47,311 nucleotides of DNA, from contig DIWL01000050.1 in the NCBI GenBank assembly GCA_002428455.1, forward strand, positions 1 through 47,311. The letters run 5' to 3'. The notes beneath the pieces are model-generated. The model ran no database searches, was not told the origin of the DNA, and saw nothing but the letters and a program-made list of their open reading frames with translations. Position 1 is the first letter of the stretch, and each line of letters begins with the position of its first letter. Source of the stretch: Anaerolineaceae bacterium UBA6107. Its GTDB lineage: Bacteria > Chloroflexota > Anaerolineae > Anaerolineales > Anaerolineaceae. A program made the translations under genes and the position numbers. Of this stretch, positions 24,893 to 33,075 are shown piece by piece.

Positions 24893-27136
24893 CTACAGGA
24901 ACATCGAGAGTTGGGTATTTTCTTCCAGGCTTAATGGATCAGAATCGATTAGCATTTTCCAGAGTTCAAGGGTAACATCAGTCCGTTGCGCAATACTGCG
25001 CAACGTACGATACTTTAGGAAATGAAACCTATTGTCAAGCAATTCACGTAAGTAAGGGTCACGTTCAAGTTTAAATTTGAGTAACCCCGCCCGACTTCCG
25101 GGTAGGATAAAAACAGTCTCGCAACCTGCCACATCGGAACATATCGCTTTTCGGTCTGTGGTCGCGGTAGATGAAATGTAGAGACGGTATATGGGTTCTT
25201 CCCGGCCGCTTTGCAGGTACCAGTTGATGGGATGCTCTCCCTCCTGGCGCACTCTAAATTTTTTCCCCAACCTGGTGACCAGATCCTGCACGCTTCGCTT
25301 GTCAGCCTCGCGTATTTGGGTCGTTTCAGATGGTTTGAGTTGCCATGTCCCGGAGGTCGTGTCCAGGTCAGCATACGAGTCCATGCACATCTGAATAAGG
25401 TTGATCGGAGGGGTCAGGTAGCCGGGAAATCGTTGATTGATCCTCTCACTCAGGGTCTCTGTTGGGATGCGTTTTTCGCTTAACAACCATGACCGGAGTT
25501 CCGTCTCCAATCGATCCGCTAATGGATTTTGTTGCATTTCCGGTTGTGCCAGCCACCACAACCCGCTTTCAGGATCCTGCGCCGTGGCATCCAATCTCCT
25601 CAGAAATGTGTTATCCGCCAACAATGAATTCAGCGACCCCTGGAGTTCGGAGGCTTTCTCGATGGTCAGTTGTTGGATGGAAGGGGGAAAGGAATTTTCG
25701 TCAGCCAGTGCGCTCATGCAGGCTGTATGCAGTTCAATGTACTCAGTCGGTTCTCCAATCTCTGTGAGCAATTCACGCATGGCTTCGCGGGCTATCTTCT
25801 GCACATTCACCCGTTTAAATTCCGCATCCCGTTTACCGGTTTTCCAGGCGATCTGGACAGGTTCAGATTCATTCATCACCGCGCATCCGCTAATTTCCAT
25901 CCTGCAAATCGCCGCGCTTTGTATCACAGCGCTGATCAAGCCGGCAGCAGGTTCGGGCACAATGCCAAATACTGGCACATCGTCACCCGCAAGATTGGTG
26001 GCGGGTAATAGTGCAGCGTGGAGCGCGGTGGTGTGCCAGTACCAGTCAAAGCGGCGGCGTTCTGTCACCTGGCTGAATTTTCCGGCTTTTTCGCGTCCCC
26101 ACAACCATGACGACCACAGACTGCACAGTGTCCAGAACGCCTGGTTGGGCCTTGGGAAGACGCACAATACCTGATCGATTTGCATTCCCTCAGCTGCCTG
26201 CGCGAGGTCGCGCATCCTTCCAGGGTACAGGCACACGCCATTCTTTGTTGGCATCGTTGGCCAGGTCGTGTACTCCACCCGCGGAACCTCCGCCGTCCAG
26301 GTCCGGATGGCTTGATCGATTTCAAGCCACAGATTCTTTTCAATGTACTGCGTGGGAATGCTCAATAGCCGCGGACGTTCGCGTTCTTCCGGCCAGGACC
26401 AGATAGCATTCCCGCTGTACATGAGAGAGAGTAGGATCGCTTCAAGCAGTTCGCGGCGCTGATCAGAAAGCGTCATCCCTTCCATTTTATTCATCAGTGT
26501 GAACAGAACATACAGCGAGCGCACCGGGTAAATGTTGATCGCAGCTTCAACCGTCTCACGGTCCGCGATGTTGCCGCCCAGTACTTTCGAAAGAGCGCGG
26601 GAGCGGTGCATGAGTTCACTGCGCTGCAGTTGTTCAATGCGTTGAATGTCCTCGTCAGTGATGGCGTGTTCACCTGAATCACTGCAGTGCGGACAATCGT
26701 AAATTCTCCCATGTGGAAGCTTCTCTCCCCGTGTCCACAGGAAGCCGCTTGCCTGAATTTCTGCTCCACAGCTGGCACAGCGGGTAGCGTACAGGCTCTT
26801 GATCGAGGTCTCAAGCCTTTCCTGTCCTTTTTTCTGGTCGCCCAGTTCCCTGATTACCGAGTTGAAATCCTCTGCAATAGGTCCCTTTGCCAGTAACCGC
26901 AGTTGAAAGGCAGTCACCGGGTTGTTGCAGGCAACCAGCACGCGGTAACCGGCCGCCGCTGCTTCAAGGATGGCCAGGGGTGAGGCGCAGATCGGATCAA
27001 GGATTGTGCTCCCAACCGGGGTATCCCTCTTGAGCCAGCGGGCTGCCATTCCAGGCGGGTCCAACGGCAGAAACCGGTCAAAGGGCAGTACCACCCTGGT
27101 ATGATGAGCAGGGGTGTAAACCAATGGTTTGATCAT
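24893..27136 (-). CDS. DNA-methyltransferase-like protein with eroded motifs and a zinc ribbon
   Basis: The 747-residue protein from ATG 27136 (AGAGGAAG 3 bases upstream) starts like an N6-adenine/N4-cytosine DNA methyltransferase. RVVLPFDRFLPLDPPGMAARWL is followed by ILDPICASPLAILEAAAAGYRVLVACNNP (only its core LDPICASPL, 46-54, is the motif I equivalent). True enzymes have DPFxGSGT there. At the expected motif IV position, where DPPY or NPPY is catalytic, the protein has FPRPNQAFWTL (327-337). Between them lies a zinc ribbon, Cys120-x2-Cys123 and Cys148-x2-Cys151. The remaining roughly 400 residues are unrecognised. Catalysis as a methyltransferase therefore looks lost. The gene stands alone between the convergent membrane-protein gene and the trpB2 terminator. 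An earlier in-frame start at 27199 is possible but lacks an RBS. Confidence 0.75.
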   Translation of the reverse strand: MIKPLVYTPAHHTRVVLPFDRFLPLDPPGMAARWLKRDTPVGSTILDPICASPLAILEAAAAGYRVLVACNNPVTAFQLRLLAKGPIAEDFNSVIRELGDQKKGQERLETSIKSLYATRCASCGAEIQASGFLWTRGEKLPHGRIYDCPHCSDSGEHAITDEDIQRIEQLQRSELMHRSRALSKVLGGNIADRETVEAAINIYPVRSLYVLFTLMNKMEGMTLSDQRRELLEAILLSLMYSGNAIWSWPEERERPRLLSIPTQYIEKNLWLEIDQAIRTWTAEVPRVEYTTWPTMPTKNGVCLYPGRMRDLAQAAEGMQIDQVLCVFPRPNQAFWTLCSLWSSWLWGREKAGKFSQVTERRRFDWYWHTTALHAALLPATNLAGDDVPVFGIVPEPAAGLISAVIQSAAICRMEISGCAVMNESEPVQIAWKTGKRDAEFKRVNVQKIAREAMRELLTEIGEPTEYIELHTACMSALADENSFPPSIQQLTIEKASELQGSLNSLLADNTFLRRLDATAQDPESGLWWLAQPEMQQNPLADRLETELRSWLLSEKRIPTETLSERINQRFPGYLTPPINLIQMCMDSYADLDTTSGTWQLKPSETTQIREADKRSVQDLVTRLGKKFRVRQEGEHPINWYLQSGREEPIYRLYISSTATTDRKAICSDVAGCETVFILPGSRAGLLKFKLERDPYLRELLDNRFHFLKYRTLRSIAQRTDVTLELWKMLIDSDPLSLEENTQLSMFL

Positions 27137-27195
27137 TACTTCCTCTGCAATTATGATAGCCGAAATCTGGCGAATTTCAACCGTTAGCCCTTGTA

Positions 27196-27233
27196 TCAAA
27201 AAAACACATGACCTGTTTCAAACAGGTCATGTG
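27196..27233 (-). terminator. trpB2 terminator
   Basis: Near-perfect arms CACATGACCTGTTT and AAACAGGTCATGTG are followed on the minus strand by TTTTTTTG. It lies about 37 bases after the trpB2 stop, so trpB2 is a single-gene transcription unit. Confidence 0.95.
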
Positions 27234-27269
27234 AAGTGGGAATTTCGGTGAAAATGGCAGGTATTCGTT

Positions 27270-28634
27270 TTATTTTATTGAAGGGATGTGTTCCCGGATT
27301 GCTGCAATCGCGTCCGATGGGTAATCATAATCCTCCAGTTCACCGGAAAGGTAGCGGTTATAAGCAACCAGATCAAAACTGCCATTGCCCGACATATTGA
27401 ACAGGATCACCTTTTTCTCACCGGTAAGTTTGGCTTCCAGCGCGAGGTCGGTGGCAGCCCGTAAAGCGTGAGCTGATTCTGGGGCGGGCAGGATGCCTTC
27501 CGTGCGCGTGAAGAGCAGCGCTGATTCAAACACGGCTTTCTGATGTACGGGGACTGCCTCAACCAGGCCGGCGTTATAGAGCGCTGAAAGTGTGGGAGCC
27601 ATGCCGTGGTAACGTAATCCTCCAGCGTGAATGGCCGCCGGAACAAAATCATGTCCAAGTGTGTACATCTTCATCACTGGTGCCATGCAGGCGGTGTCTC
27701 CATAATCAAAGGCATACAATCCCTTGGTGAGTGAGGGTGTGGCGTAAGGTTCAACGGCCAGCAGGCGGGTGCGTTGCCCATTGAGCAGGTTTTCCCGCAG
27801 GAATGGGAAGGCGATACCTGAAAAATTAGACCCGCCCCCAACACAACCGATCACCACATCGGGATATTCCCCCGCCAGGTCCATTTGTTTAAGCGCTTCC
27901 TCACCGATCACGGTTTGATGTAGCAGCACATGATGCAGAACCGAACCAAGCCCATATTTTTTTTGTCCGTTGGATTTCGCCGCCACCTCCACAGCCTCTG
28001 AGATGGCGATTCCAAGAGAACCCAGATTGTCAGGGGTTTCAGCCAGAATCTTGCGCCCGAATTCCGTTTGGTCGCTCGGGCTGGCAAACACCTGGGCGCC
28101 GTAGGTTTCCATCAGGTAACGACGGTAAGGTTTTTGGTCATAAGAAACTTTGACCATGTATACTTCCAGGTCCAGTCCGTAAAAAGTGCAAGCCATTGCC
28201 AGGGCGGCGCCCCATTGCCCGGCACCTGTCTCAGTGGTCATGGCCTTGGTGCCCGAGATTTTGTTATAGAAGGCCTGGGGGATGGCGCTGTTGGACTTAT
28301 GGCTTCCGGAAGGGGAGACCCCTTCGTACTTGAAGTAAATATGCGCCGGAGTACCGAGCGCTTTCTCAAACCGGCGTGCGCGGATCAGCGGGGTGGGGCG
28401 CCACAGCTTGTAGGCTTCGCGCACCTCTTCAGGTATCTCAATATAACGCTCAGTCGAAAACTCCTGTTCGATCAATCCCTGGGGAAAGAGAACTGATAGA
28501 AAATCAGGTGTTACCGGTTCCAGTGTCATCGGGTTGAGCATTGGTTCCGGTTTGATGGGTGAATCCGCATTGATGTTGTACCAGGAATGCGGGATGTCAC
28601 TTTCACTCAGCAGGTATTTGGTTGTTTCTTCCAT
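27270..28634 (-). CDS. trpB2: TrpB2-type tryptophan synthase beta subunit
   Basis: The 454-residue PLP enzyme condenses indole (or an indole precursor) with L-serine to give tryptophan. Family features are LWRPTPLIRARRFEKALG, the PLP lysine in SPSGSHKSN (Lys113), ETGAGQWG (135-142), and the phosphate-binding GCVGGGSN (263-270). The long N-terminal section, SPSGSHK in place of HTGAHK and the overall length of about 450 mark it as the TrpEb_2 branch, which typically acts without a TrpA partner. No trpA or other trp gene is nearby. AAGGAG lies 7 bases upstream of the ATG. Expression is controlled by a T-box leader reading UGG (Trp), which supports the tryptophan role. Confidence 0.95.
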   Translation of the reverse strand: MEETTKYLLSESDIPHSWYNINADSPIKPEPMLNPMTLEPVTPDFLSVLFPQGLIEQEFSTERYIEIPEEVREAYKLWRPTPLIRARRFEKALGTPAHIYFKYEGVSPSGSHKSNSAIPQAFYNKISGTKAMTTETGAGQWGAALAMACTFYGLDLEVYMVKVSYDQKPYRRYLMETYGAQVFASPSDQTEFGRKILAETPDNLGSLGIAISEAVEVAAKSNGQKKYGLGSVLHHVLLHQTVIGEEALKQMDLAGEYPDVVIGCVGGGSNFSGIAFPFLRENLLNGQRTRLLAVEPYATPSLTKGLYAFDYGDTACMAPVMKMYTLGHDFVPAAIHAGGLRYHGMAPTLSALYNAGLVEAVPVHQKAVFESALLFTRTEGILPAPESAHALRAATDLALEAKLTGEKKVILFNMSGNGSFDLVAYNRYLSGELEDYDYPSDAIAAIREHIPSIK

Positions 28635-28675
28635 GTCCTATCTCCTTTTGATTTTTTATTGTGGACGGACCTGGA

Positions 28676-28708
28676 ATAATAAAAGCCCGTCCCTGCTGGG
28701 GACGGGCT
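28676..28708 (-). terminator. T-box regulated terminator
   Basis: The arms AGCCCGTCCC and GGGACGGGCT (10 bp, 5-base loop) are followed on the minus strand by TTTTATTATT. It directly follows the T-box sequence and competes with the antiterminator. Confidence 0.92.
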
Positions 28709-28752
28709 CGATGCCCGCGGTGCCACCCCGATTAAGCGGCTGATCCGTGAAT

Positions 28753-28783
28753 AAAAAAATCTCCGGAGGTTGCGATCGGAGAT
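28753..28783 (-). terminator. Upstream hairpin with T7 run inside the T-box leader
   Basis: The arms ATCTCCG and CGGAGAT (7 bp, 11-base loop) are followed on the minus strand by seven T residues and ATTC. It occupies the stem III position of the leader but has the form of an intrinsic terminator. Confidence 0.55.
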
Positions 28784-29016
28784 CGGATTTGCCAGCTTCA
28801 CTCGTTTTCGGGTACGGCAGTGTTTTACCTGCTTATACCCATTGCCCTGTAACGGCGGCATTCCGGCGGCGGTTACTTGCTTTAGCGTTCACCTCGCAGC
28901 TCAGAGGTCCATTGGGGGTCATTGCACGCGCGGGTTCTCACCTTTTACCGCTCTCTGTTGCGCCGACATGACGCTTACTCGTCCTCGTCACAGCTTTTTA
29001 TATTCAATTTCAACCA

Positions 29017-29044
29017 ATTATAGGCGCACATTTCAAAATGTCAA
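29017..29044 (-). promoter_or_regulatory. Promoter of the trp T-box leader
   Basis: On the minus strand a perfect TTGACA (29044-29039), a 16-bp spacer and a perfect TATAAT (29022-29017) are seen. Transcription should begin near 29010, giving a leader of about 375 nt. Confidence 0.9.
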
Positions 29045-29047
29045 GCG

Positions 29048-29073
29048 TTAAACCCTTAAATTAAACCCTTAAA
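29048..29073. repeat. Tandem 13-bp repeat upstream of the trp promoter
   Basis: TTAAACCCTTAAA occurs twice in direct tandem immediately upstream of the -35 box (4-base gap). It could be an UP-like element, an activator site, or chance in an AT-rich stretch. Confidence 0.7.
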
Positions 29074-29083
29074 TTATTGACGA

Positions 29084-30373
29084 TCACCTTGAAAGAAACG
29101 GGTAGGCGATGATGAATAGAATTGTTGTGGTGATGAGGGTCGCCAGCATCACAGGTAGACCGCGCTTGTTCCATAATTTCACGGTGATGGGATTGCGCGT
29201 CCTCTCAGAAAGTGAGGCAACCACAATGTTGGCGGTAGACCCAATGATCGTACCGTTTCCACCCAAACCCGCCCCGAACGCCAGTGCCCACCAGTACGCA
29301 TTCACGTTCACCCCAGCCGCCATGAGACTTTGGATGACAGGAATAAACGCCACGGTAATTGGAATGTTGTCAAGAAATGCTGAAAGCACAGCAACTAGCC
29401 ATAATAACAGGACTCCAAAAAGAAGAGGGTGGAGTTGGGCCAGGCCGGCTACGCTGTGAGCCATGCTTTCAAGTAAACCGGTTTTTTCCAAACCGCCCAC
29501 CATAATAAACAGTGCTGCGAAGAAAACCAGTACGCTCCATTCTATACGGCTCAAGGTTTCACGTGGATCAGGCCGGATCCAGATGAGCGCAACTGTCGCT
29601 GCAGCCAAGGCAATGAACGCTGGCGATATGTAAAGTAATTCTTCCAGGAAGAAAAAGATTATCGCCATTCCTAAAACAATCAGGACTTTAGTTGCAGTTT
29701 TTCCATCTTTCAACACCTCTTTTGGATTCAATTCCATCAGACCTTCAATATTGGTTGGTGTTGTGCTGAGTTCTTTCCGGAATAAGAATTTTAAGAGCAG
29801 CAGCGCGACGATCCATGCGACGATAACGATAGGCAGGGAATGGGTCAGGAAATCATTGAAAGTTAGTCCTGCTGCGGCTGCAATAAGTACATTGGGTGGA
29901 TCACCAATCAAAGTGGCGATTCCGCCGGTATCCGACAATAAAGCTTCAGCGATCAGGAATGGCGTTGGATTAAACCCGAGCAGTTCGCAGATAAGGATGG
30001 TCACGGGAGCGATGAGGATTACGGTGGTCACATTGTCCAGAAACATGGAGAACAATGTCGTAATCAATCCGAGCAGCACCAGCAGCTTGCCGGGTTTACC
30101 TTTTGAAACCTGGGCAGCTTTGATGGCAATGAATTCAAAGACCCCGGTTGGTTCAAGGAGTGCGACCAATATCATCATCCCCAACAGAAGACCAAGTGTG
30201 GAGTAATCAATTGTATTGATGGCGTCAGATTCGTTGAAAAATCCGAATACTTTTCCAAAAATCAGCATCGCCGCTGCGCCGAAGAGACCTGCGATCGTTC
30301 TGTGCAGCTTCTTAGAAAAGATCAGGTAGAGTGTAAGAATAAATATGAGTAGTGCGATGATGCCATCCACCAT
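29084..30373 (-). CDS. ArsB/NhaD-superfamily ion transporter
   Basis: The 429-residue protein has about eleven or twelve membrane segments. It belongs to the ion transporter (IT) superfamily, recognised by STLGLLLGMMILVALLEPTGVFE, FLDNVTTVILIAPVTI, LIGDPPNVLI in the first half and FLDNIPITVAFIPV and GGNGTIIGSTANIV in the second: the two inverted-repeat halves. Similar proteins export arsenite or exchange Na+/H+ or carry anions, so the substrate is open; no arsenic genes are nearby. The chosen ATG at 30373 has AGGAG 6 bases upstream; a TTG one codon earlier is less likely. It follows a CBS-domain gene by 26 bases, suggesting that the CBS protein senses a nucleotide and controls it. Confidence 0.9.
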   Translation of the reverse strand: MVDGIIALLIFILTLYLIFSKKLHRTIAGLFGAAAMLIFGKVFGFFNESDAINTIDYSTLGLLLGMMILVALLEPTGVFEFIAIKAAQVSKGKPGKLLVLLGLITTLFSMFLDNVTTVILIAPVTILICELLGFNPTPFLIAEALLSDTGGIATLIGDPPNVLIAAAAGLTFNDFLTHSLPIVIVAWIVALLLLKFLFRKELSTTPTNIEGLMELNPKEVLKDGKTATKVLIVLGMAIIFFFLEELLYISPAFIALAAATVALIWIRPDPRETLSRIEWSVLVFFAALFIMVGGLEKTGLLESMAHSVAGLAQLHPLLFGVLLLWLVAVLSAFLDNIPITVAFIPVIQSLMAAGVNVNAYWWALAFGAGLGGNGTIIGSTANIVVASLSERTRNPITVKLWNKRGLPVMLATLITTTILFIIAYPFLSR

Positions 30374-30399
30374 CAATGTCTCCTGAAGACCAGGTACGA

Positions 30400-30849
30400 T
30401 TAATTCCAGCTTTGCAGGAATTTGGTGCCGATATCCACTAGTGAGGCGATTCCAATCAGTCGCTCATCATCGTCCACAACCGGTAGGTCAAGCAGGTTGT
30501 GCTTCTTTATTAATGCGCTGGCTCTTAAAAGGCTGCAATCGCCTTTGGCTGAGATGGGGGGGTTCATGACCTTCCTGACCGGTGTCATCAACATCTCATC
30601 ATCCGGTTTCCTGGTTTCAGCTGCGCCGAAATCGAGAATGAAATCGATGTCCTGAATCATATTCACAAAATCCGGAAACACCTGAGACACGAGATCACGG
30701 ATCGACAGGATTCCCACCAGTTTTCCGTTCGTGTCAACCACAGGCAAGGTGCCGATGTGATGCCGGATGAAGGTTTTGGCGGCTTCTCTCAATGAAGTCT
30801 CTGGGGAGATATGTATGACCTGCTTCTTCATACAGGAAATTAGATCCAT
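30400..30849 (-). CDS. CBS-domain pair protein
   Basis: The 149-residue soluble protein consists of two CBS domains. The first covers about 1-60 (TSLREAAKTFIRHHIGTLPVVDTNGKLVGILSIRDLV, of which LPVVDTNGKLVGILSIRDLV is typical) and the second about 85-145 (LLRASALIKKHNLLDLPVVDDDERLIGIASLVDI). An insertion of about 25 residues links them. CBS pairs bind adenine nucleotides and often gate transporters. It is encoded directly upstream of the IT-superfamily permease, in the same direction. RBS AAAGG is about 7 bases before the ATG. A TATACT at 30913-30908 may be its -10 box. Confidence 0.9.
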   Translation of the reverse strand: MDLISCMKKQVIHISPETSLREAAKTFIRHHIGTLPVVDTNGKLVGILSIRDLVSQVFPDFVNMIQDIDFILDFGAAETRKPDDEMLMTPVRKVMNPPISAKGDCSLLRASALIKKHNLLDLPVVDDDERLIGIASLVDIGTKFLQSWN

Positions 30850-30959
30850 AACCGGCCTTTCTACTGGCTCATTGGTTAAAGGTTCATTCCGACATAGATT
30901 AGATTTAAGTATACTCCTACGAAAAAAAATACCAGGAGGTTTAACGAAGATCGCTGGCG

Positions 30960-31631
30960 TTAATCTAACTTGAAATGAGTGACACCAGGAAGTTCTTCGA
31001 TTGCTTTGCGAATATCCGACATGGGATCATTTTCGCGGGTTTTCACGACCATGTTGACTGTGAGATCTTTATGCACCGGATTGGACTCTATTCCCATTGA
31101 CAGAACCTTCTTCTTTAGATCTACGAAGATGCGATTCAATTGCTCGATCAGTTCGGGATTTTCGCGTGCTGTCACAGACACATTGATAATCTGGAAGGTT
31201 TGAATGGCCCGTTTTTCCAAAATATTGAGTAAAACCAGCACGATGATCAAGGCCAGGGTGGTACCTGCCGCAGAAAAATAGTGCCCGGCTCCAACCGCCA
31301 ATCCCACAATGGCAACCGTCCATAATGAAGTAGCAGTGGTCAATCCTTTGACGTTCGTCCCATAGCGTAGGATGGCTCCAGCTCCCAGGAAACCTATCCC
31401 CGAAATAACCTGGGCAGCCAGCCGCGCTGGATCACCATTTGGAACATATGGGACAAACTGGACAGCCAGGTTGATCGATACGGTCATCGCCAGGCATGAC
31501 CCGATCGCCAGGATGGCATGCGTGCGTAATCCGGCCGGTTGGTTTTGTCGTTCGCGCTCAAATCCCACAATCATTCCCAACAGGGTGGCCAGACCGAGTC
31601 GGATGAGGATCTCACCTTCGGAAATTAACAT
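30960..31631 (-). CDS. MgtC/SapB-family membrane protein
   Basis: The 223-residue protein has the MgtC N-terminal membrane domain: LGLATLLGMIVGFERERQNQPAGLRTHAILAIGSCLAM, then PARLAAQVISGIGFLGAGAILRYG and VKGLTTATSLWTVAIVGLAVGAG. The motif GFERE and GIGFLGAG are diagnostic. The C-terminal soluble part (about 145-223) resembles the ACT-like tail found in many members. Some MgtC proteins modulate F-type ATPase and are needed in low magnesium; many homologues have unknown roles. RBS AAGGAGAT is 5 bases upstream. The gene starts 22 bases after the ThyX-like stop. Confidence 0.93.
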   Translation of the reverse strand: MLISEGEILIRLGLATLLGMIVGFERERQNQPAGLRTHAILAIGSCLAMTVSINLAVQFVPYVPNGDPARLAAQVISGIGFLGAGAILRYGTNVKGLTTATSLWTVAIVGLAVGAGHYFSAAGTTLALIIVLVLLNILEKRAIQTFQIINVSVTARENPELIEQLNRIFVDLKKKVLSMGIESNPVHKDLTVNMVVKTRENDPMSDIRKAIEELPGVTHFKLD

Positions 31632-31653
31632 ACCAATCTCCTTTCAATTGACA

Positions 31654-33075
31654 CTATAGCCTTGATGAATAGAAATATGCATCTTCCACCGATTGTGAAG
31701 TTTCCAGTTCATTTCTGCCCAGCAGGTTCGCCAACTCGGGCAGTTGTGCCGTCGCCTCTTCTGCCATGCGCTGAGCGGCACGCCGGACAGAAAAATGGGC
31801 ATTCGTGGCACTGCGTAAACGGATGAAGTGCACCAGGCTGCGCAGATTCACCATCAACAGCACACGACGGTTGAATCCGTTGGGTACCACATAAGCTGCC
31901 ACGTGCGGATCAAAGTCTGCGATCTGCCTGTAAGTGTTTCTGGCTTCTTGCATGGCCGCGGCATACTTGTCCAGCAGTCCTGCCGCGAAGATCGCGCGTG
32001 GTACGGCATAACCCAGTTCGGTCGTTAGGTGTTGCGGGGTTTGCGTCATCATTCTGTGGCGTTTGACCTCAAAATAGGCTCCCTGGTCGAGCATCAGGTC
32101 GAAAGTAAAAACCACATTTTCCAGTTCTCGCGACGGGATGGTGTGCGGGTCAGGGATGTCCAGCAGACAATGGATAAGCTCACGTTTTTGTTCGACGCTT
32201 AAAGTACTAATGGCGGAAAGGCATTGCGCATAGCTATTATTCTGTTCGCGATACAAAGCGGCTGCCAGCAGACGCTCCATCGCATCAGGCTCATAATGTA
32301 CAAGTTGGCACCAATCGTTACTTTCTGCTGAGGGCGACAGCTCGAGGCTTGAGAAATCTGTGCAAATTGTCTGCAGGTAGGGGATCTCATCAGCGTATTT
32401 TAGCAGCGTGGGCACGCTTTCCCGTGCGGCTGCTTTGATCTCTGTGCCGATCTGGCGGGTTTCCTCCAGCGGGGCGCTGAGGAGTTTACCTATGGCGTGC
32501 TCCAGGGCACGGGCGTTGATGGTCATACCGACATTGGCCAGGGAGGAAGCTGGCAGCATGAATCGGCACACGTCTATGGCTGTTGAGCGCATACGTCGTT
32601 CGTACTGTGCTGTTTTTTCGTTTTCGTGTTGAACTTCGTTTTCTAAAAGATGCTTTTCCAGTTTTTCCAGGCAATCCCGGTAGGTCGCGAATAACAATTG
32701 GCAGGTTTGAATGTAAGTATCTCGAAGCGGATGGGTGTCCAATTCAGAAGGTACAAAAAATGCCTCACCGCTCCATGTTTGATATCGGGTGGATTTTTCA
32801 GTGTAGGATGCCAGGCGATTGGATTCCAGATTCTCAACGGCCAGCCTGGAGATATTTTCCAGCGCAATGTGCAGGACGGCGTGTTCGGCTACCGAGGAAT
32901 GCCCGTATCCAACTACCCACTTTTCATTGAACTCCGCGCTTTTCGCTTCGGTAAGTTCAGCCGCGATTTCCCGAAACGACTCCGGTGAGCGTGAGGTTTT
33001 TGCAAATGTCACCGCGATCGTTTCTGGTGAAAGCTCCTGCGGATCAAGCAGGTAAATTTGCCGTTGATGGGTCAT
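31654..33075 (-). CDS. Two-domain ThyX-like (FAD-dependent thymidylate synthase family) protein
   Basis: The 473-residue protein is about twice the length of ThyX and consists of two ThyX-like halves. The first (about 10-235) has GHSSVAEHA (58-66), the signature position SNRLASYTEKSTRY (85-98) and LPASSLANVGMTINARALEH. The second (about 255-460) has RHRMMTQTPQHL (339-350) and NLRSLVHFIRLR (410-421). The canonical signature is RHRxxSxNExSxRY. The first half keeps SxxExSxRY but has lost RH; the second keeps RHR but has lost the rest. ThyX makes dTMP using FAD; whether this protein does is unclear. Its ATG overlaps the stop of ribF (ATGA), which supplies FAD. Confidence 0.82.
   Translation of the reverse strand: MTHQRQIYLLDPQELSPETIAVTFAKTSRSPESFREIAAELTEAKSAEFNEKWVVGYGHSSVAEHAVLHIALENISRLAVENLESNRLASYTEKSTRYQTWSGEAFFVPSELDTHPLRDTYIQTCQLLFATYRDCLEKLEKHLLENEVQHENEKTAQYERRMRSTAIDVCRFMLPASSLANVGMTINARALEHAIGKLLSAPLEETRQIGTEIKAAARESVPTLLKYADEIPYLQTICTDFSSLELSPSAESNDWCQLVHYEPDAMERLLAAALYREQNNSYAQCLSAISTLSVEQKRELIHCLLDIPDPHTIPSRELENVVFTFDLMLDQGAYFEVKRHRMMTQTPQHLTTELGYAVPRAIFAAGLLDKYAAAMQEARNTYRQIADFDPHVAAYVVPNGFNRRVLLMVNLRSLVHFIRLRSATNAHFSVRRAAQRMAEEATAQLPELANLLGRNELETSQSVEDAYFYSSRL

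Larger units (their letters stand above)
28676..29010 (-). promoter_or_regulatory. Tryptophan T-box riboswitch
   Basis: The minus-strand leader has all main T-box parts. Stem I has GAGG/CCTC and GTCAT/ATGAC pairings around a specifier loop with AGTA on the 5' side and CCCCAATGGA on the 3' side; the specifier codon is TGG (28911-28909), Trp. The distal stem I has CAGAGAGC and GGTGAGAACC. A hairpin with a T7 run is at 28753-28783 (stem III position). The T-box is GGGGTGGCACCGCGGGC (28729-28713), whose TGGC pairs with a tRNA ending GCCA; bacterial tRNA-Trp has G73. A terminator hairpin follows at 28684-28708. Uncharged tRNA-Trp should favour the antiterminator and switch on trpB2. Confidence 0.95.

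Noticed and set aside
24893..27136. Active restriction-modification methyltransferase
   Set aside because: Motif I and the DPPY catalytic motif are both replaced, and no restriction gene is adjacent.
29084..30373. Arsenite efflux pump ArsB
   Set aside because: The superfamily fits, but there is no arsR, arsC or arsA nearby, so arsenite cannot be claimed.
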